A stretch of 64,000 nt of DNA from CAVVST01 sp963750995 (GCA_963750995.1 CAVVST010000004.1:496001-560000), one strand, 5' to 3'; shown: positions 27,107 through 36,984, numbered from the stretch's first letter. The notes: generated by a model not told the origin, from the letters alone. A program made the numbers and translations.

Positions 27107-27503
27107 CTATTCGGACGCGATCGTCAATCTGAATCCGCTCGGTTCGGTGACCTCGAACGCCCGGCTGCCCCACTCCGTGTCGTGCGGCTCCGCATCAAGC
27201 GCGAACGCCGGCCTTCTTCGCCTGGGCGGCGAGCTGATCGATGTCCTGCGACGTGCTGACGTAAAGGCGCATGCCTTCCCCTTTCTGCCGGTCACGGCCC
27301 TTCTTCCAGTCGTCCTGACTGAGGTTGAGCCGCGCCTCGCCGGCCCGCAGCATCACGCCCAGGAGCGTCCCTTTCTCTTCCCACCGTTCCTCGACGCCAA
27401 AGCCGAGTCCCTCGAAAAAGGCGAGGCTCTTTTGAAGGTTGTCCACGGTGAGCGTCGGAGAGATGGTCTTCGCCTGCAAACGGGAATCGAGTGTTGTTGC
27501 CAT
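27107..27503 (-). CDS. VOC (glyoxalase-like) protein, one frameshift
   Basis: A VOC-fold protein of about 131 residues. The start MATTLDSRLQAKTISPTLTV is followed by LQKSLAFFEGLGFGVEERW and LLGVMLRAGEARLNLSQDDW. The frame breaks near 27208: on the minus strand GGCGTTCGCGCTTGATG has one extra T, and dropping it joins AAQAKKAGV to ALDAEPHDTEWGSRAFEVTEPSGF and the natural stop at 27107. Such proteins bind a metal and act as dioxygenases, isomerases or antibiotic-binding proteins; the metal ligands are not evident enough to choose. The start has AGGAGG upstream. Confidence 0.8.
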
Positions 27504-27530
27504 GAGTGTTCCTCCTGCACTACTCCTGCT

Positions 27531-28313
27531 TTACGGTTTCCTTGCGTGGAGTGAGAACGCGGCGCCCTGGGGATCCATCGCGTTGACGACCCAGGACCCG
27601 CCTGGAACCTCCATCGGTCCATTCAGGATCTGCCCGCCGTTCGCCTTGATCCGCTCGACCGCCGCGTTGATGTCGGGCACGAGAAAATAGATCATCCAGT
27701 GCGGCGGGACGTTCGCCATTGCCGGCGGCTTGTTCATCATGCCGCCGATCATGCCGTGTGGGCGGTTGAACATGTGGTACTTGCCCATCTCCCCCATGTC
27801 CATCGTTTCACTCGGCTGCCACCCGAAGACCTCGCTGTAGAACCTCATCGCCGCCGGCGCGTCGGTGGTCATCAGTTCATGCCACGACACCTCGCCCACG
27901 TCGGCGGCCATTTCAGGGCGTTCTTCTGTCGGCTTCGGCTGAATGATGTAGAAGGCCGCTCCCTGCGGGTCCTTCACCATCTGCAGCCGGCCAACCGTCG
28001 GCACGTCGATGACGGGAGACAGCTCGCTGCCGCCCAGCCGCTTGATGTGCGCGACAGCGTCCTCGAGTTTCGGCACCGCGAGATACATCGACCAGAACGG
28101 CGGCATGTTCATGCCGTCGGGCTTCGGCATCAGGCCGGCGACCTGATCCTTTGCGCTGCGCTTGAACACCGTGTACGGATTCGGTGATGCAGGGAAGGGT
28201 TCCGCCGTCCAACCGACGACGTTCTTGTAGAACCTCTCGGCAGCGGCCGTGTCCGTTGTCATCAATTCGTACCAGACCGGGCGGCCAAGCAGCGTCGAAG
28301 CGGCAGTCGTCAT
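27531..28313 (-). CDS. two-domain VOC family protein
   Basis: A 260-residue protein made of two glyoxalase/bleomycin-resistance (VOC) modules in tandem: residues 1-120 (GRPVWYELMTTDTAAAERFYKNVVGW... PQGAAFYIIQP) and 130-260 (GEVSWHELMTTDAPAAMRFYSEVFGW... PQGAAFSLHARKP). The duplicated phrases W-x-ELMTTD and DPQGAAF show an internal duplication. ATG 28313 is chosen over the longer frame because AGGAGGT lies just upstream. Relatives are annotated as hydroxylases or glyoxalase-like proteins without a known reaction. It lies 28 bases upstream of the other VOC gene on the same strand, so the two are probably co-transcribed. Confidence 0.87.
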   Translation of the reverse strand: MTTAASTLLGRPVWYELMTTDTAAAERFYKNVVGWTAEPFPASPNPYTVFKRSAKDQVAGLMPKPDGMNMPPFWSMYLAVPKLEDAVAHIKRLGGSELSPVIDVPTVGRLQMVKDPQGAAFYIIQPKPTEERPEMAADVGEVSWHELMTTDAPAAMRFYSEVFGWQPSETMDMGEMGKYHMFNRPHGMIGGMMNKPPAMANVPPHWMIYFLVPDINAAVERIKANGGQILNGPMEVPGGSWVVNAMDPQGAAFSLHARKP

Positions 28314-28405
28314 TGCGCACCTCCTGAACGACGGATCGTGCGTCACAACGTGCGCTCGCATCAAGCTCGAGCACGACTAGGGGATTTGATATACAAACCA
28401 GACTG

Positions 28406-29215
28406 ATGACAGTGCACGAGCGCGGACACGCTCCGGTGAACGGCATCCGGATGTACTACGAGATCCACGGGCGAGCCGGCGGCATCCCGCTGGTTCTGCT
28501 TCACGGCGGCGGGTCCACGATCGACGTCACGTTCAGCAAAGTGCTCCCTGTTCTTGCCAGCGGCCGGACGGTCATTGCCGTTGAGGAACAGGGACATGGC
28601 CGCACGTCAGATCGTGACCAGCCGGTGACGTTCGAGACGTCGGCGGACGACGTGGCGGCCCTGGTGCAACATCTGGGCTTCGAACGGGTGGATGTCTTCG
28701 GCTTCAGCAACGGCGCCAGCGTCGGCCTGCAGACTGCGATCCGCCATCCGCCTCTCGTGCGGAAGCTGGTGTTTGCCTCGGCGATGACGAAACGTGCGGG
28801 TGCGCAGTCGGCGCTCTGGGAATTCATGGAGCGCGCTGACTTCTCGAACATGCCGCAGGCGCTCAAGGACGCGTTCCTCGAGGTCAATCCCGACATGCAG
28901 CAGCTAAAGACCATGCACGACAAGGACACGGAGCGGATGCGGCGGTTCGCGGACGTGCCTGACGCGTTACTGCAATCGATCCGCGCGGCGGTGTTGATCG
29001 TCGCCGGAGACCACGACATCGTGCGAACCGAACACCTCGTCGAGCTGACTCGCCTCATCCCCGGCGCGCGCCTGCTGGTGGTGCCCGGTGGACATGGCGA
29101 TTACCTGGGGGAAGCCGTCATGTCGCAGGGTCCCTCTCGGTACCCTGGACTGACGGCTGGATTGATCGAGGAGTTTCTCAGCGGCGATCAGGCACGCGAC
29201 ACCGCCACGGTGTAG
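28406..29215 (+). CDS. alpha/beta-hydrolase
   Basis: A 269-residue alpha/beta-hydrolase. The oxyanion region is LLHGGGSTID, the nucleophile is Ser in GFSNGASVGLQTA, the acid is probably Asp in VAGDHDIVRTEHL and the His is in VPGGHGDYLGEA. The phrase GRTVIAVEEQGHGRTSD fits esterases or haloperoxidase-like members; the substrate is unknown. It is divergent from the two-domain VOC gene across 92 bases. TATACA at 28390-28395 lies close to the ATG, suggesting a very short 5' leader. The 3' end overlaps the convergent protease gene by 28 bases. Confidence 0.88.
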   Translation: MTVHERGHAPVNGIRMYYEIHGRAGGIPLVLLHGGGSTIDVTFSKVLPVLASGRTVIAVEEQGHGRTSDRDQPVTFETSADDVAALVQHLGFERVDVFGFSNGASVGLQTAIRHPPLVRKLVFASAMTKRAGAQSALWEFMERADFSNMPQALKDAFLEVNPDMQQLKTMHDKDTERMRRFADVPDALLQSIRAAVLIVAGDHDIVRTEHLVELTRLIPGARLLVVPGGHGDYLGEAVMSQGPSRYPGLTAGLIEEFLSGDQARDTATV

Positions 29216-30213
29216 TTGCCCTTGCCGCTGGCGCGGTTTTGGTGCCGCACCTGAGCGAAGTAGCGGCCTTCGACGAGGTTGGCCGCGATCCGCGCGTTGA
29301 ACGCGAAACCGCTGTCGTCGTCTTCCGCAATCAGCGCCGTCGGGTTGTCCGGTCCGAACAGCTGCAGCACGACGTCGGTGTTGCCCCTGGTGTCGATCAC
29401 GTGCCGTCCGGCTTTCTTGACCTGGAAGGCGAAGAGGTCGGCTTCGCCGTACTTGCCAATCGACGCCGCGGTGCGCCGCGTGGCGTTGACCGTCAGCTCG
29501 GTCGGCGCGTCTACGGTCGGACCGGTCTTCGGATACATCTTGGCGCCGGCGATGAACGACTTGTCGAGGCCGGAGAGCACCTCGTTGGCCTTGGTGGCGA
29601 TGCCGTTGAGCGTCCATTCGGCGGGGAAGAAGTACAGCATGATCGAATCTGGATCGAACTTGGTCCCGTTGACCTGATCGGCGGAATACTTGCGCAGCAC
29701 GTTGTGGCGCGCCTTCGCCTCGTCCCAGAAGTTCGGCGGCCCCGCCAGCTCACGAATCACGACCTCTTCGTTCCACTGGATCCCGCCGGCCGGGTTCTGA
29801 TGCTCGTGCGCCAGGCCAATCGCATGGCCGAACTCGTGGGCGGTGGTGCCGCCGTCCAGGAAGCCAAGGTTCATCGTCGCCTGGTTGAGCGGGATGCTCC
29901 GGCAATCGGTGCCGACGTAGCTCCAGGCCCCGAGTTGCGGATCGAACGTGATGCGGATGTCGGCGCCGGGCGCGTCGTTGAAGTCGAACGTCAGGTTGGC
30001 GTGCTGCGTCCACCAGCCCGCCTGCTCGCGCACGGTGTTCTTCTGCGCGGGCGTGCCGCCCATGAACCGGACCTGCAACCTCGAGCCGTTCATCCAGGTC
30101 TTGCCGATGGGGGCGATGGCGCGCGGCCGGCCGCCGGAGCGGGTAGTGGGTTGCATCCGCATCAGATCGCGCGGCAGAACCTTGTCAATACAGATTTTTG
30201 GGGCAGTTGTCAT
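29188..30213 (-). CDS. metzincin metalloprotease with C-terminal PPC-like domain
   Basis: A 341-residue protein starting at ATG 30213 after AAGGAGA. The zinc site H126-E-x-x-H130-x-x-G-x-x-H136 (in AHEFGHAIGLAHEHQNP) is the full metzincin signature, as in matrixin/astacin-type M12/M10 peptidases; a met-turn candidate is SIMLYFFP. No signal peptide is evident, so the route of export is unclear. Residues 235-341 resemble a pre-peptidase C-terminal domain (GEADLFAFQVKKAGRHVIDT... DDDSGFAFNARIAANLVEGRY). It probably degrades protein outside the cytoplasm. Its end overlaps the convergent hydrolase by 28 bases. Confidence 0.88.
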   Translation of the reverse strand: MTTAPKICIDKVLPRDLMRMQPTTRSGGRPRAIAPIGKTWMNGSRLQVRFMGGTPAQKNTVREQAGWWTQHANLTFDFNDAPGADIRITFDPQLGAWSYVGTDCRSIPLNQATMNLGFLDGGTTAHEFGHAIGLAHEHQNPAGGIQWNEEVVIRELAGPPNFWDEAKARHNVLRKYSADQVNGTKFDPDSIMLYFFPAEWTLNGIATKANEVLSGLDKSFIAGAKMYPKTGPTVDAPTELTVNATRRTAASIGKYGEADLFAFQVKKAGRHVIDTRGNTDVVLQLFGPDNPTALIAEDDDSGFAFNARIAANLVEGRYFAQVRHQNRASGKGNYTVAVSRA

Positions 30214-30352
30214 GAGGTCTCCTTGATGCCGACGGCGGTAGTCGACCGAACACGAGGGGTAGCGAGAGTCTAATCGATACTCCCGCCGTCCGCCGGCCTT
30301 CCATTGTGAGGCCCCTGCCTTACGCCCATTGGTCAAACCTGTGGAGGTTCCA

Positions 30353-31448
30353 ATGCTGTGTTCGGCCGTTCCCACCACTGAAGACGCGCTGACGTCACGC
30401 CTGCTGCATTCGACGATACAGGCGCTCGAGGTGTTCAGCATCTATCTCGGCAAAGAGCTCGGTCTGTATACCGCCATGTCGTCGGGTGCCCAGGTGACGC
30501 CCCCGGAGCTTGCACGAGCGGCAGGCATCGCCCCGCGCTACGCGCGCGAGTGGCTCGAGCAGCAGGCCGTCGCCGGTCTGCTCCGAGATCGACATCGATC
30601 GATGCGCCTGCCGACGAGCGCCGGTACTGGTTGCCCGCCGAGCACCTCAACGTGCTGGTGACCGAGGATCACCCTGCCCACCTCGCGCCGCTGGCACAGA
30701 TGGTGGCTGGTATCGGTGGCGCTCTCGATAAGGTGGTCGAAGGCGTACCGCACCGGTGGCGGCGTGCCGTATCCGTTGTTCGGCGCCGCATTCCGCCAGG
30801 GACAGGCCGGCATCAACCGGCCGGCATTTCTCGACGGATCTCGTCGAGCGCTGGATTCCCGCGGCGGCCGATCTGCACGAGCGTCTCTCCACGACCCGGA
30901 TCGCGCGTTGCCGACGTCGGCTGTGGCGGCGGCTGGTCGACGATCGCCCTCCGCCCGCGCATACCCCGAGAAGCGAAGTGATCGGCTTTGACGCCGACGA
31001 GGCCTCGATCGCCGACGCCCGCGCGAATGCGGCGGCTTCTGGCGTGACGGCCACGTTCGAACTTGCGGATGCGACGCGTGTCGCGGACAGCGGGTCAGTT
31101 CGACGCTGATCCTGTTACTCGAGGCTCTCCACGACATGTCACGTCCCGTCGAGGTGCTCCATGCCCTTCTGCGACGCGCTCGCGCCGGGCGGCTCGCTCC
31201 TCGTCGCCGACGAGAAAGTCGCCGAGCACTTTCATGCGCCCGCCGACGACGTCGAGCGGCTGATGTACGGCTGGAGCATCGTTCACTGCCTCCCCGTGTC
31301 GCTGGCCGAGACGCCATCGGCCGCGATCGGCACGGTGATCCGGGCTGACACGATCCGCGAGCTGGCAAGGGATGCGGGCTTCGGCCGGGTCGATGTGCTT
31401 CCCGTCGACGGCGGCTTCTTCCGCCTCTATCGCTTGCGTCTCACGTAA
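30353..31448 (+). pseudogene. SAM-dependent methyltransferase with N-terminal winged helix, many frameshifts
   Basis: ATG 30353 has GGAGG eight bases upstream. Joined frames give about 362 residues: a winged-helix head (LLHSTIQALEVFSIYLGKELGLYTAM, ELARAAGIAPRYAREWLEQQAVAGLL), then VTEDHPAHLAPLAQMVAGIGGALDKVVEAYRTGGGVPY, the SAM motif VADVGCGGGWSTIALA, VIGFDADEASIADARANA, and the C-terminal DALAPGGSLLVADEKVAEHF. Ten single-base insertions and no deletions are needed, consistent with its length modulo 3. Relatives are Rv2258c-like methyltransferases of unknown substrate. It is probably intact in the organism. A small gene follows after 19 bases. Confidence 0.82.
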
Positions 31449-31467
31449 TCATTTAGAGGAGAACGTC

Positions 31468-31747
31468 ATGACGGCTGCGCCGATCGCGCACGCCCAGGCG
31501 CCTGAAACGGCCGGCGCGGAAAAGGACCGCCAGATCGTCGTCTTCACAATCGATGTAGCCGAAGACCTGGCCGGCAAATTTGTCCCCACCTTCGTCAAGC
31601 CGGAGGACACCCAGCCCGAAAGGGGGTCGTTCTTCCGGTAACTACGCCGGATTCGTCGGCGAACAGCGTCAGACGTTTCTCGGGTTCAACTCCACCGGGG
31701 GCGTCAACCTGCGGGTCACGTTCGTCCTGCGGCCGGTGGTGCGCTGA
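31468..31747 (+). CDS. small unknown protein, one frameshift
   Basis: A 92-residue protein starting at ATG 31468 with AGAGGAGAA upstream. It reads MTAAPIAHAQAPE..., DRQIVVFTIDVAEDLAGKFVP, then, after dropping one C near 31636 (TTCTTCCGGTAAC), GNYAGFVGEQRQTFLGF and NLRVTFVLRPVVR to the TGA at 31745. The alternation of hydrophobic residues suggests a beta-rich fold. No family is recognised. It is probably co-transcribed with the methyltransferase 19 bases upstream and overlaps the end of the convergent TPR gene by about 30 bases. Confidence 0.65.
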
Positions 31748-33566
31748 GTGGGAAGCTCGAAAGCGCCCAGTCGGTCGCCGTTTCCGGTTCGTACACACAG
31801 AACGTGCCCGTGCGCACACCATTCTCGAGATGCCGCCCCAGGCGGGGATGCGCGGAACGCGACCTTCCTGATGGCGTTCCGAATGCGCCAGGTCACGGCG
31901 GAACGCGCGCGCTCGGCCGCGCTGCCCAGTTGTCGGGCGCGGCCGCCGAGTCCGAGCGGCCCCGGAGAGGTGTTCGACAATCCGATCGAGCTCCTCCCGG
32001 GCGCGCTTCGGCCCGGCCCAGGTCGCTGCGCGGCATCGGCCTCGTCGATTTCCTGCTGCAAATCGCGCACGCGCGTCTTGAGCTCGCGACGGGCGCGGTC
32101 GTCGAGCACGGGCACGTCGCCACCGGTCTCCGCCGGGCCGGTCCGCGAGCTCAAGACAGTGCAATCTCAGTGCCCGGACGCGCCAGCAACTGCGCCAGAT
32201 CGAGGAAGCCCTTCTGGTGCGTGAGTTGGACTGCCACGCCGCCGAACGCCAACGTCCACAGCGGACCCTCGCGGCGGAACGTCGCTGGAGCCAGGAATCC
32301 GGCGCGACCGGCCGCGCCACCGCTTCAGGGACGTCCCTCGTCGGGGTCGGCGTCGAGGCCCGCGAGGCTCAGTCCGCGCGCCAGCCGGTCGCACGTCCCC
32401 GGGCCGCCGGAACGGGTTGACGTGTAGGAGCCAGCGCAGCGGTTCACCCGGCTCCGGCGCCGCGTCCGAAGCTGATGCGTTGCTGGAAGTCGTCCAGAAA
32501 TTCCTGAAGGTAGTCGACTTGGCGGCCGCGCATGTCTCCGCTCAACGCGCACGACGCCGCGGCGAACGCGGCGACGTCCACGAACATGCGCGTCGGCGCG
32601 GCGGCGCACACCTCAAGGCACTCGCGGTCGCGGCCGAGCAGGAACAGCGCGAGTCCGGCCGGCGCCGCGTACCAGGGCGGGAAAGCGCGGATTCAGGCGC
32701 ATTGCTTTGTTGGCGTTCGCGAATGCCGCATCGGGCTCGCCCAAGATAGGCCTGGCAGAGGCCGGCGTGCACCAGCACGTCGGTGTCGTTGGGATTGAGG
32801 AGCAGGGCACGTTCGATATGGTGAGCCGCTTCGCCGTACCGGCGCCGGTAGACGAGAATCCGGCCCGAGCACCACCTGGACCATCGCGTCGGTCTCATCG
32901 AGCGTCGAGCGCGCGCCGCGCGTAGTCGTGCGCGAGGCGCTCCTTCTCGTCCCACTTTACCCAGGCCTGACAGCTCCACTCGTTGAAGTGCGAGAGCGAC
33001 AGGCCGGCGTACGCCCGTGCGTACGTGGGATCGATCTCCAGCGCCCGTTCGAAGAACCGTCGCGCTTCGGCATCCGCTTCGACGCGTGCCCTGGCGGATG
33101 CATTCGAGCCCGCGCAGCCAGCAATCGTACACCTCGAGACTCGCGAGGGGTGCTCGCCTGGCCACGCCCAGCCGGGCCTCGTCGATCTGCACGGCGAGGG
33201 TCCGCGCGATGCGCGCCGCGATAGCGTCCTGCACCGCGTGAAGGTCCACGGCGGTCGCCTCGTAGCGGTCCGCCCAGACCTGCCGGCCGTTGGCCGCCTC
33301 GACGAGCTGCACATTGACTCGCACGGCGCTCCCCGGCGCGGCGAACGCTGCCGTGGACGATGTGGTCGGCCGGAATCGGCGCGGTCGGAATCGGCGCCGC
33401 GGGTCCTGAGCGGCGCCGACCGCGCGAGGGTGAAGGACTTCCAGCGTGCAAAACCTGGAGAGCTCAGTCGCCACGTCCTCGACGAATCCCAGCGGGCGAA
33501 GTAGTCTTGCGCCGGGTCCCCGGACAGATTCTCGAACGGCGCAATCGCGATGGTTGCCGCGCTCAC
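31716..33566 (-). pseudogene. TolB-like/TPR regulatory protein, frame broken
   Basis: Joined minus-strand frames give a protein of about 610 residues. Residues 1-130 are a TolB-like N-terminal domain of the adenylate cyclase/CadC-associated kind (ATIAIAPFENLSGDPAQDYFA, VRVNVQLVEAANGRQVWADRYEA). TPR-type repeats follow (FFERALEIDPTYARAYAGLSLSH, HIERALLLNPNDTDVLVHAGLC, AFANANKAMRLNPRFP). The C-terminus has a coiled segment (LKTRVRDLQQEIDEAD) and LGGRARQLGSAAERARSAVTWRIRNAIRKV, a tail shared with bacterial BTAD/ATPase-type regulators. The start GTG 33566 follows GAGGG; ATG 33590 is an alternative. Most shifts again fit single insertions; one, near 33480, fits +2 or -1. No cyclase or DNA-binding domain is visible. 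Confidence 0.72.
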
Positions 33567-33799
33567 GTTGCCCTCATTGGTGCAGCTCACACTGGGAGGG
33601 GCGCCCTCACGCCCGTGTAGTGAACAGGGCAGAGCGACCCGCGCGATGACGCATTCTAGCGCGGCGCATCCGGAGACTCAGGCAGGCACGACCTTTCGCC
33701 GAACGGGCCAAGACAACCGCAACGCGCTCACTTTCAACGCGAGGATGCAGCCATGAAAATGAATCACAACATCCACCGGCAACAGGGTTTCGTACTCCG

Positions 33800-34537
33800 T
33801 TGAGGGGCAACGGCCCGCCGCTCGTGCTGGTGCATGGAGCGTTCAGCGATCACGAGACCAACTGGACGTTCGTCACCCCGGCTCTTCAGCAGCAGTTCAG
33901 TGTCTATGCCGTCGCACGTCGCGGACGCGGAGCGACGGATGCCACCGACCATCACGCCCTGGAAGACGAAGCGCAGGACGTGTCCGACGTGGTTGCGCGC
34001 CGATTGGCGCCCCCGTGCTATCTGCTCGGACACTCGTACGGCGCCCACTGCGCGCTGCTCGCCGCGGCCCAGGAGCCCGGCCGCGTGCGGAAGCTCGTGC
34101 TCTACGAGCCCGCCTGGCCGCAGTCGATCAAGCCCGACGCGCTCGCGGCGCTCGAAACGCTGGCGGCGGCCGGGGCGTGGGACCAGCTCGCCTTTGCGTT
34201 CTTCGCGAATACGCTGCATGTGCCGATCGCAGAGCTCGACGCGGTTCGCACCTCGGAGCTCTGGCACCCGATCGTGGCCGACGCGCAGTCGTCGCTTGGC
34301 GACCTTCGTGCAATGTGCCGATACCGATTCGACCCGGATCGTTTCGCTGCACTCGACATACCGGTGATGCTGCAGGTTGGCTCCGAGAGCCCGCGGGACC
34401 TGTATGTGACCGATGCGCTCGCCGCCGTACTCCCCAACGCGCGGATCGGCACGCTCGTCGGGCAGGCGCACGAGGGAATGACGACAGCGCCGGAGCAGTA
34501 CACGCAGGTCACGATGGCCTTTCTCCTGGACGGCTAG
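33800..34537 (+). CDS. alpha/beta-hydrolase
   Basis: A 245-residue alpha/beta-hydrolase with PLVLVHGAFSDHETNW, the nucleophile motif GHSYGAHCALLAA, an acid in the segment after MLQVGSESPRDLYV, and a catalytic His in VGQAHEGMTTAP. It resembles small esterases of the RsbQ/haloperoxidase-like group. As written it can only start at TTG 33800. A better start is ATG 33753 (GAGG upstream), whose frame hits a stop at 33801; two extra bases between them would join the frames and add about 15 residues. It overlaps the convergent permease gene by four bases. Confidence 0.83.
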   Translation: MRGNGPPLVLVHGAFSDHETNWTFVTPALQQQFSVYAVARRGRGATDATDHHALEDEAQDVSDVVARRLAPPCYLLGHSYGAHCALLAAAQEPGRVRKLVLYEPAWPQSIKPDALAALETLAAAGAWDQLAFAFFANTLHVPIAELDAVRTSELWHPIVADAQSSLGDLRAMCRYRFDPDRFAALDIPVMLQVGSESPRDLYVTDALAAVLPNARIGTLVGQAHEGMTTAPEQYTQVTMAFLLDG

Positions 34538-35707
34538 GCAACCGGACCGAGGGAGGCGTCGGCCTTCGCTTCCGCCTCCGCGACCAGCGCTTCGATGTCC
34601 CGATACTCGCGCCAGTGCCGGTGCGTGAGCTTCACGCAGCCGACAATCGGGACGGCCAGGCACACGCCGACGACGCCGCCAATCCCCGCGCCGGCCCAGA
34701 GTGCCACGACGACGGCGACGCGGGTGTAATTTGAGCGTGCGGGTGATCAGACGCGGATAGATCACGTAGTCCTGCACCACCCGCAGGGCCGCCAGGAACA
34801 GCAGGATCGCGACCGCACGGTCCGGGGCCGCGGCGGTGGCGACGACCGCGGCAACCAGGGGGCCGGCCAGCGGCACCACTTCCAGCAGCCCGGCCGCAAG
34901 GCCCAGGGTGCCGGGATAGGGCAGACCGAGTGCGCCGAAGCCGAGCCAGCAGATACCGCCGACGATGATGGCCGAGAGCGCCTGTGCCCGGGTATAAGCG
35001 GCGAGCAGGCCGTCGAGATTGCGCAGGAACTCGTCTCCCCGCCAACGCAAGTGCGGCGTCGGCAACACGCGCGACGTCGATCGGCGAAAGCGGTGCCACC
35101 GCGTGAGCAGCAGGAAGGCCACCACGGGGACCGTTGACAGCCACGGCACGAGCCCCCTGACTTCTGCGAGCTCGGCCCCGAGCGCGCGGGCCTCGAGCTC
35201 GACGCTGCGCGTCACGCGGCGGGTGACGGCGCCAAGCGAGTCCTTCATCGTCGCCGGCACGCCAAGCGTTTCCTGCCAGCCTTCCGCGGCGCGCAGTTGA
35301 TCGACGAAGCGGGCGGTGTGCTCGGGTACCAGAACGCGCATGCGCCCGAGTGCCGCGCCGATCCGGGATCCGTTGAACGCCCACACCGGCAACAGCGCCG
35401 CGGCGATCAGGCCGTAGATCATCAGCGTCGACACGACGCGGGAGAATTGCCGTCCGCGCCGCGAGCGCGTCGTGCGCCGCAGCCATTCAGACGCGGGCGC
35501 CATCAGGTAGGTCAGGATGAACGACAGGAAAGTCACCAGCAGCACGCCGGTGGCCGCGAACTGATCGAAGACGACCGCCAGCACGACCAGCGTGATGGCC
35601 AGCGTGATCGAGACAATGTAGGCGCCGGCGCTCCAGCGCTCGCGAGCGCTGGTCGGCTCCCCCCATGAGAGGTCGTTCCGGGTATCCGTTGTCGCTCGCT
35701 GGGCCAC
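34534..35707 (-). CDS. AI-2E family permease-like protein, one frameshift
   Basis: A membrane protein of about 390 residues, of the AI-2 exporter/YdiK-PerM superfamily. N-terminal helices (YIVSITLAITLVVLAVVFDQF, GVLLVTFLSFILTYLMAPASEWLRR) precede a large loop and a C-terminal helix bundle with FLRNLDGLLAAYTRAQALSAIIVGG, GLLEVVPLAGPLVAAVVA and VVQDYVIYPRLI, the family signature. Near 34725 one extra base changes frame after LKLHP; dropping it gives VAVVVALWAGAGIGGVVGVCLAVPI and a stop at 34534. As written the frame runs on for another 260 meaningless residues. Substrates of this family are mostly unproven. Confidence 0.85.
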
Positions 35708-35745
35708 GCCCCATTGTAGAGGGCGCAGGCTGGTGGCGCCGACCC

Positions 35746-36927
35746 TCAGAAGGCCAACCCGGCGTAGTGCTCCGCAAAGTTCCGCGAGGCGCTTTCCAGT
35801 CGCGTGAGCGTGTCGAGCTCGGCTTCCTGCATCCGGCGCCCGAAATCATCCATGTCGGGAAAGGTGTGCAGGAGCGCCGTCGCCCACCAGGAGAACCGCT
35901 CGACCTTCCAGACGCGGCGCAGCGCGCGGTGGGAGTAGCTGTCGAGGGCCGTGTCCGAGCTCGCGCGATAGTGTTCGGTCAGCGCTTCGGCTAACAGCCG
36001 GACGTCGCTGACCGCCAGGTTCAGGCCCTTGGCTCCGGTCGGCGGCACGATGTGGGCCGCATCACCGGCGAGGAACAGCCGACCCCAGCGCATCGGCTCG
36101 GCGACATAACTCCGCAGCGGCGTGATGCTCTTGCTGATCGAGGGGCCGGTGATCAGTTCGCCGGCGGTCCTGGCGTCCAGCCGCCGCGCCAGTTCGTCCC
36201 AGAATCGTTCGTCGCTCCAGTCTTCGACACGATCGCTGCTCGAACACTGCACGTAATAGCGGCTGCGCGACAGGCTGCGCATCGAACAGAGCGCAAAGCC
36301 CCGGGCGTGATGGGCGTAGGTGACGGCGTGGGGCGAGACCGGCGGCACGTCGGCCAGCACGCCCAACCACCCGAACGGGTAGGCCCGCTCGAATTCGCGC
36401 AGCGTGTCTCCCGGGATGCTGCGCCGGCTGACGCCGTGAAAGCCGTCGCAGCCGGCAACGTAGTCGCAGTCGATCCGTTGCGCCTCGCCGTGCTGGTGGA
36501 AATACACGACGGTGCTGCCCCCGGTCAGCCCCTCCAGCCGTACATCCTGGACGTCGTAGTACGTCGGAAGTTCAGACGCGGCCCGAGCGTCCATCAGATC
36601 CCTGGTGATCTCGGTTTGGCCGTAGGCGGTCACCACCGCGCCAGTCAACGCCCGGACGTCGATGTGGTGATGCTGGTTGTCGTAGACGATGTTGATGCCG
36701 TCGTGAACGATGCTTTCACGCTGCAGCCGCTCGCCCACCCCGGCGGCGTGCAGCGTATCGACGGTGGTCTGTTCCAGGATGCCGGCGCGGATGCGCGACA
36801 GCACGTGATCGGCACTTTGACGCTCGACGATCACCGCGTCGATGCCGGCACGATGCAGCAGCTGGCCGAGCAGCAGGCCCGAGGGGCCGGCGCCGATGAT
36901 CGCAACCTGCGTACGCACGGTGGCCAC
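35746..36927 (-). CDS. pobA: 4-hydroxybenzoate 3-monooxygenase
   Basis: A 393-residue flavin monooxygenase that converts 4-hydroxybenzoate to protocatechuate using NADPH and O2. The FAD site is IIGAGPSGLLLGQLL; the active-site stretch SRIRAGILEQTTVD closely matches the known enzyme; the DG motif is YVAGCDGFHGVSRRSIP and the second FAD motif is LFLAGDAAHIVPPTGAKGLN. The length is the family's usual 390-395. No ring-cleavage (pca) genes are visible nearby, so the product must be handled elsewhere. It stands alone on the minus strand, next to a TonB-like fragment and an AraC-type regulator that could control it, though this is only positional. Confidence 0.95.
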   Translation of the reverse strand: MATVRTQVAIIGAGPSGLLLGQLLHRAGIDAVIVERQSADHVLSRIRAGILEQTTVDTLHAAGVGERLQRESIVHDGINIVYDNQHHHIDVRALTGAVVTAYGQTEITRDLMDARAASELPTYYDVQDVRLEGLTGGSTVVYFHQHGEAQRIDCDYVAGCDGFHGVSRRSIPGDTLREFERAYPFGWLGVLADVPPVSPHAVTYAHHARGFALCSMRSLSRSRYYVQCSSSDRVEDWSDERFWDELARRLDARTAGELITGPSISKSITPLRSYVAEPMRWGRLFLAGDAAHIVPPTGAKGLNLAVSDVRLLAEALTEHYRASSDTALDSYSHRALRRVWKVERFSWWATALLHTFPDMDDFGRRMQEAELDTLTRLESASRNFAEHYAGLAF

Positions 36928-36984
36928 TTAGGGTAAGACGGGAGCACCGCTGGTGGCCACCCGCAGCGGCGTCCGCAAGCCGTC

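Noticed and set aside
33764..35707. A 647-residue fusion of the AI-2E permease with a long basic C-terminal part
   Set aside because: The C-terminal part is the antisense shadow of the hydrolase gene at 33800-34537. One inserted base near 34725 explains the run-on, and the corrected frame ends at 34534.
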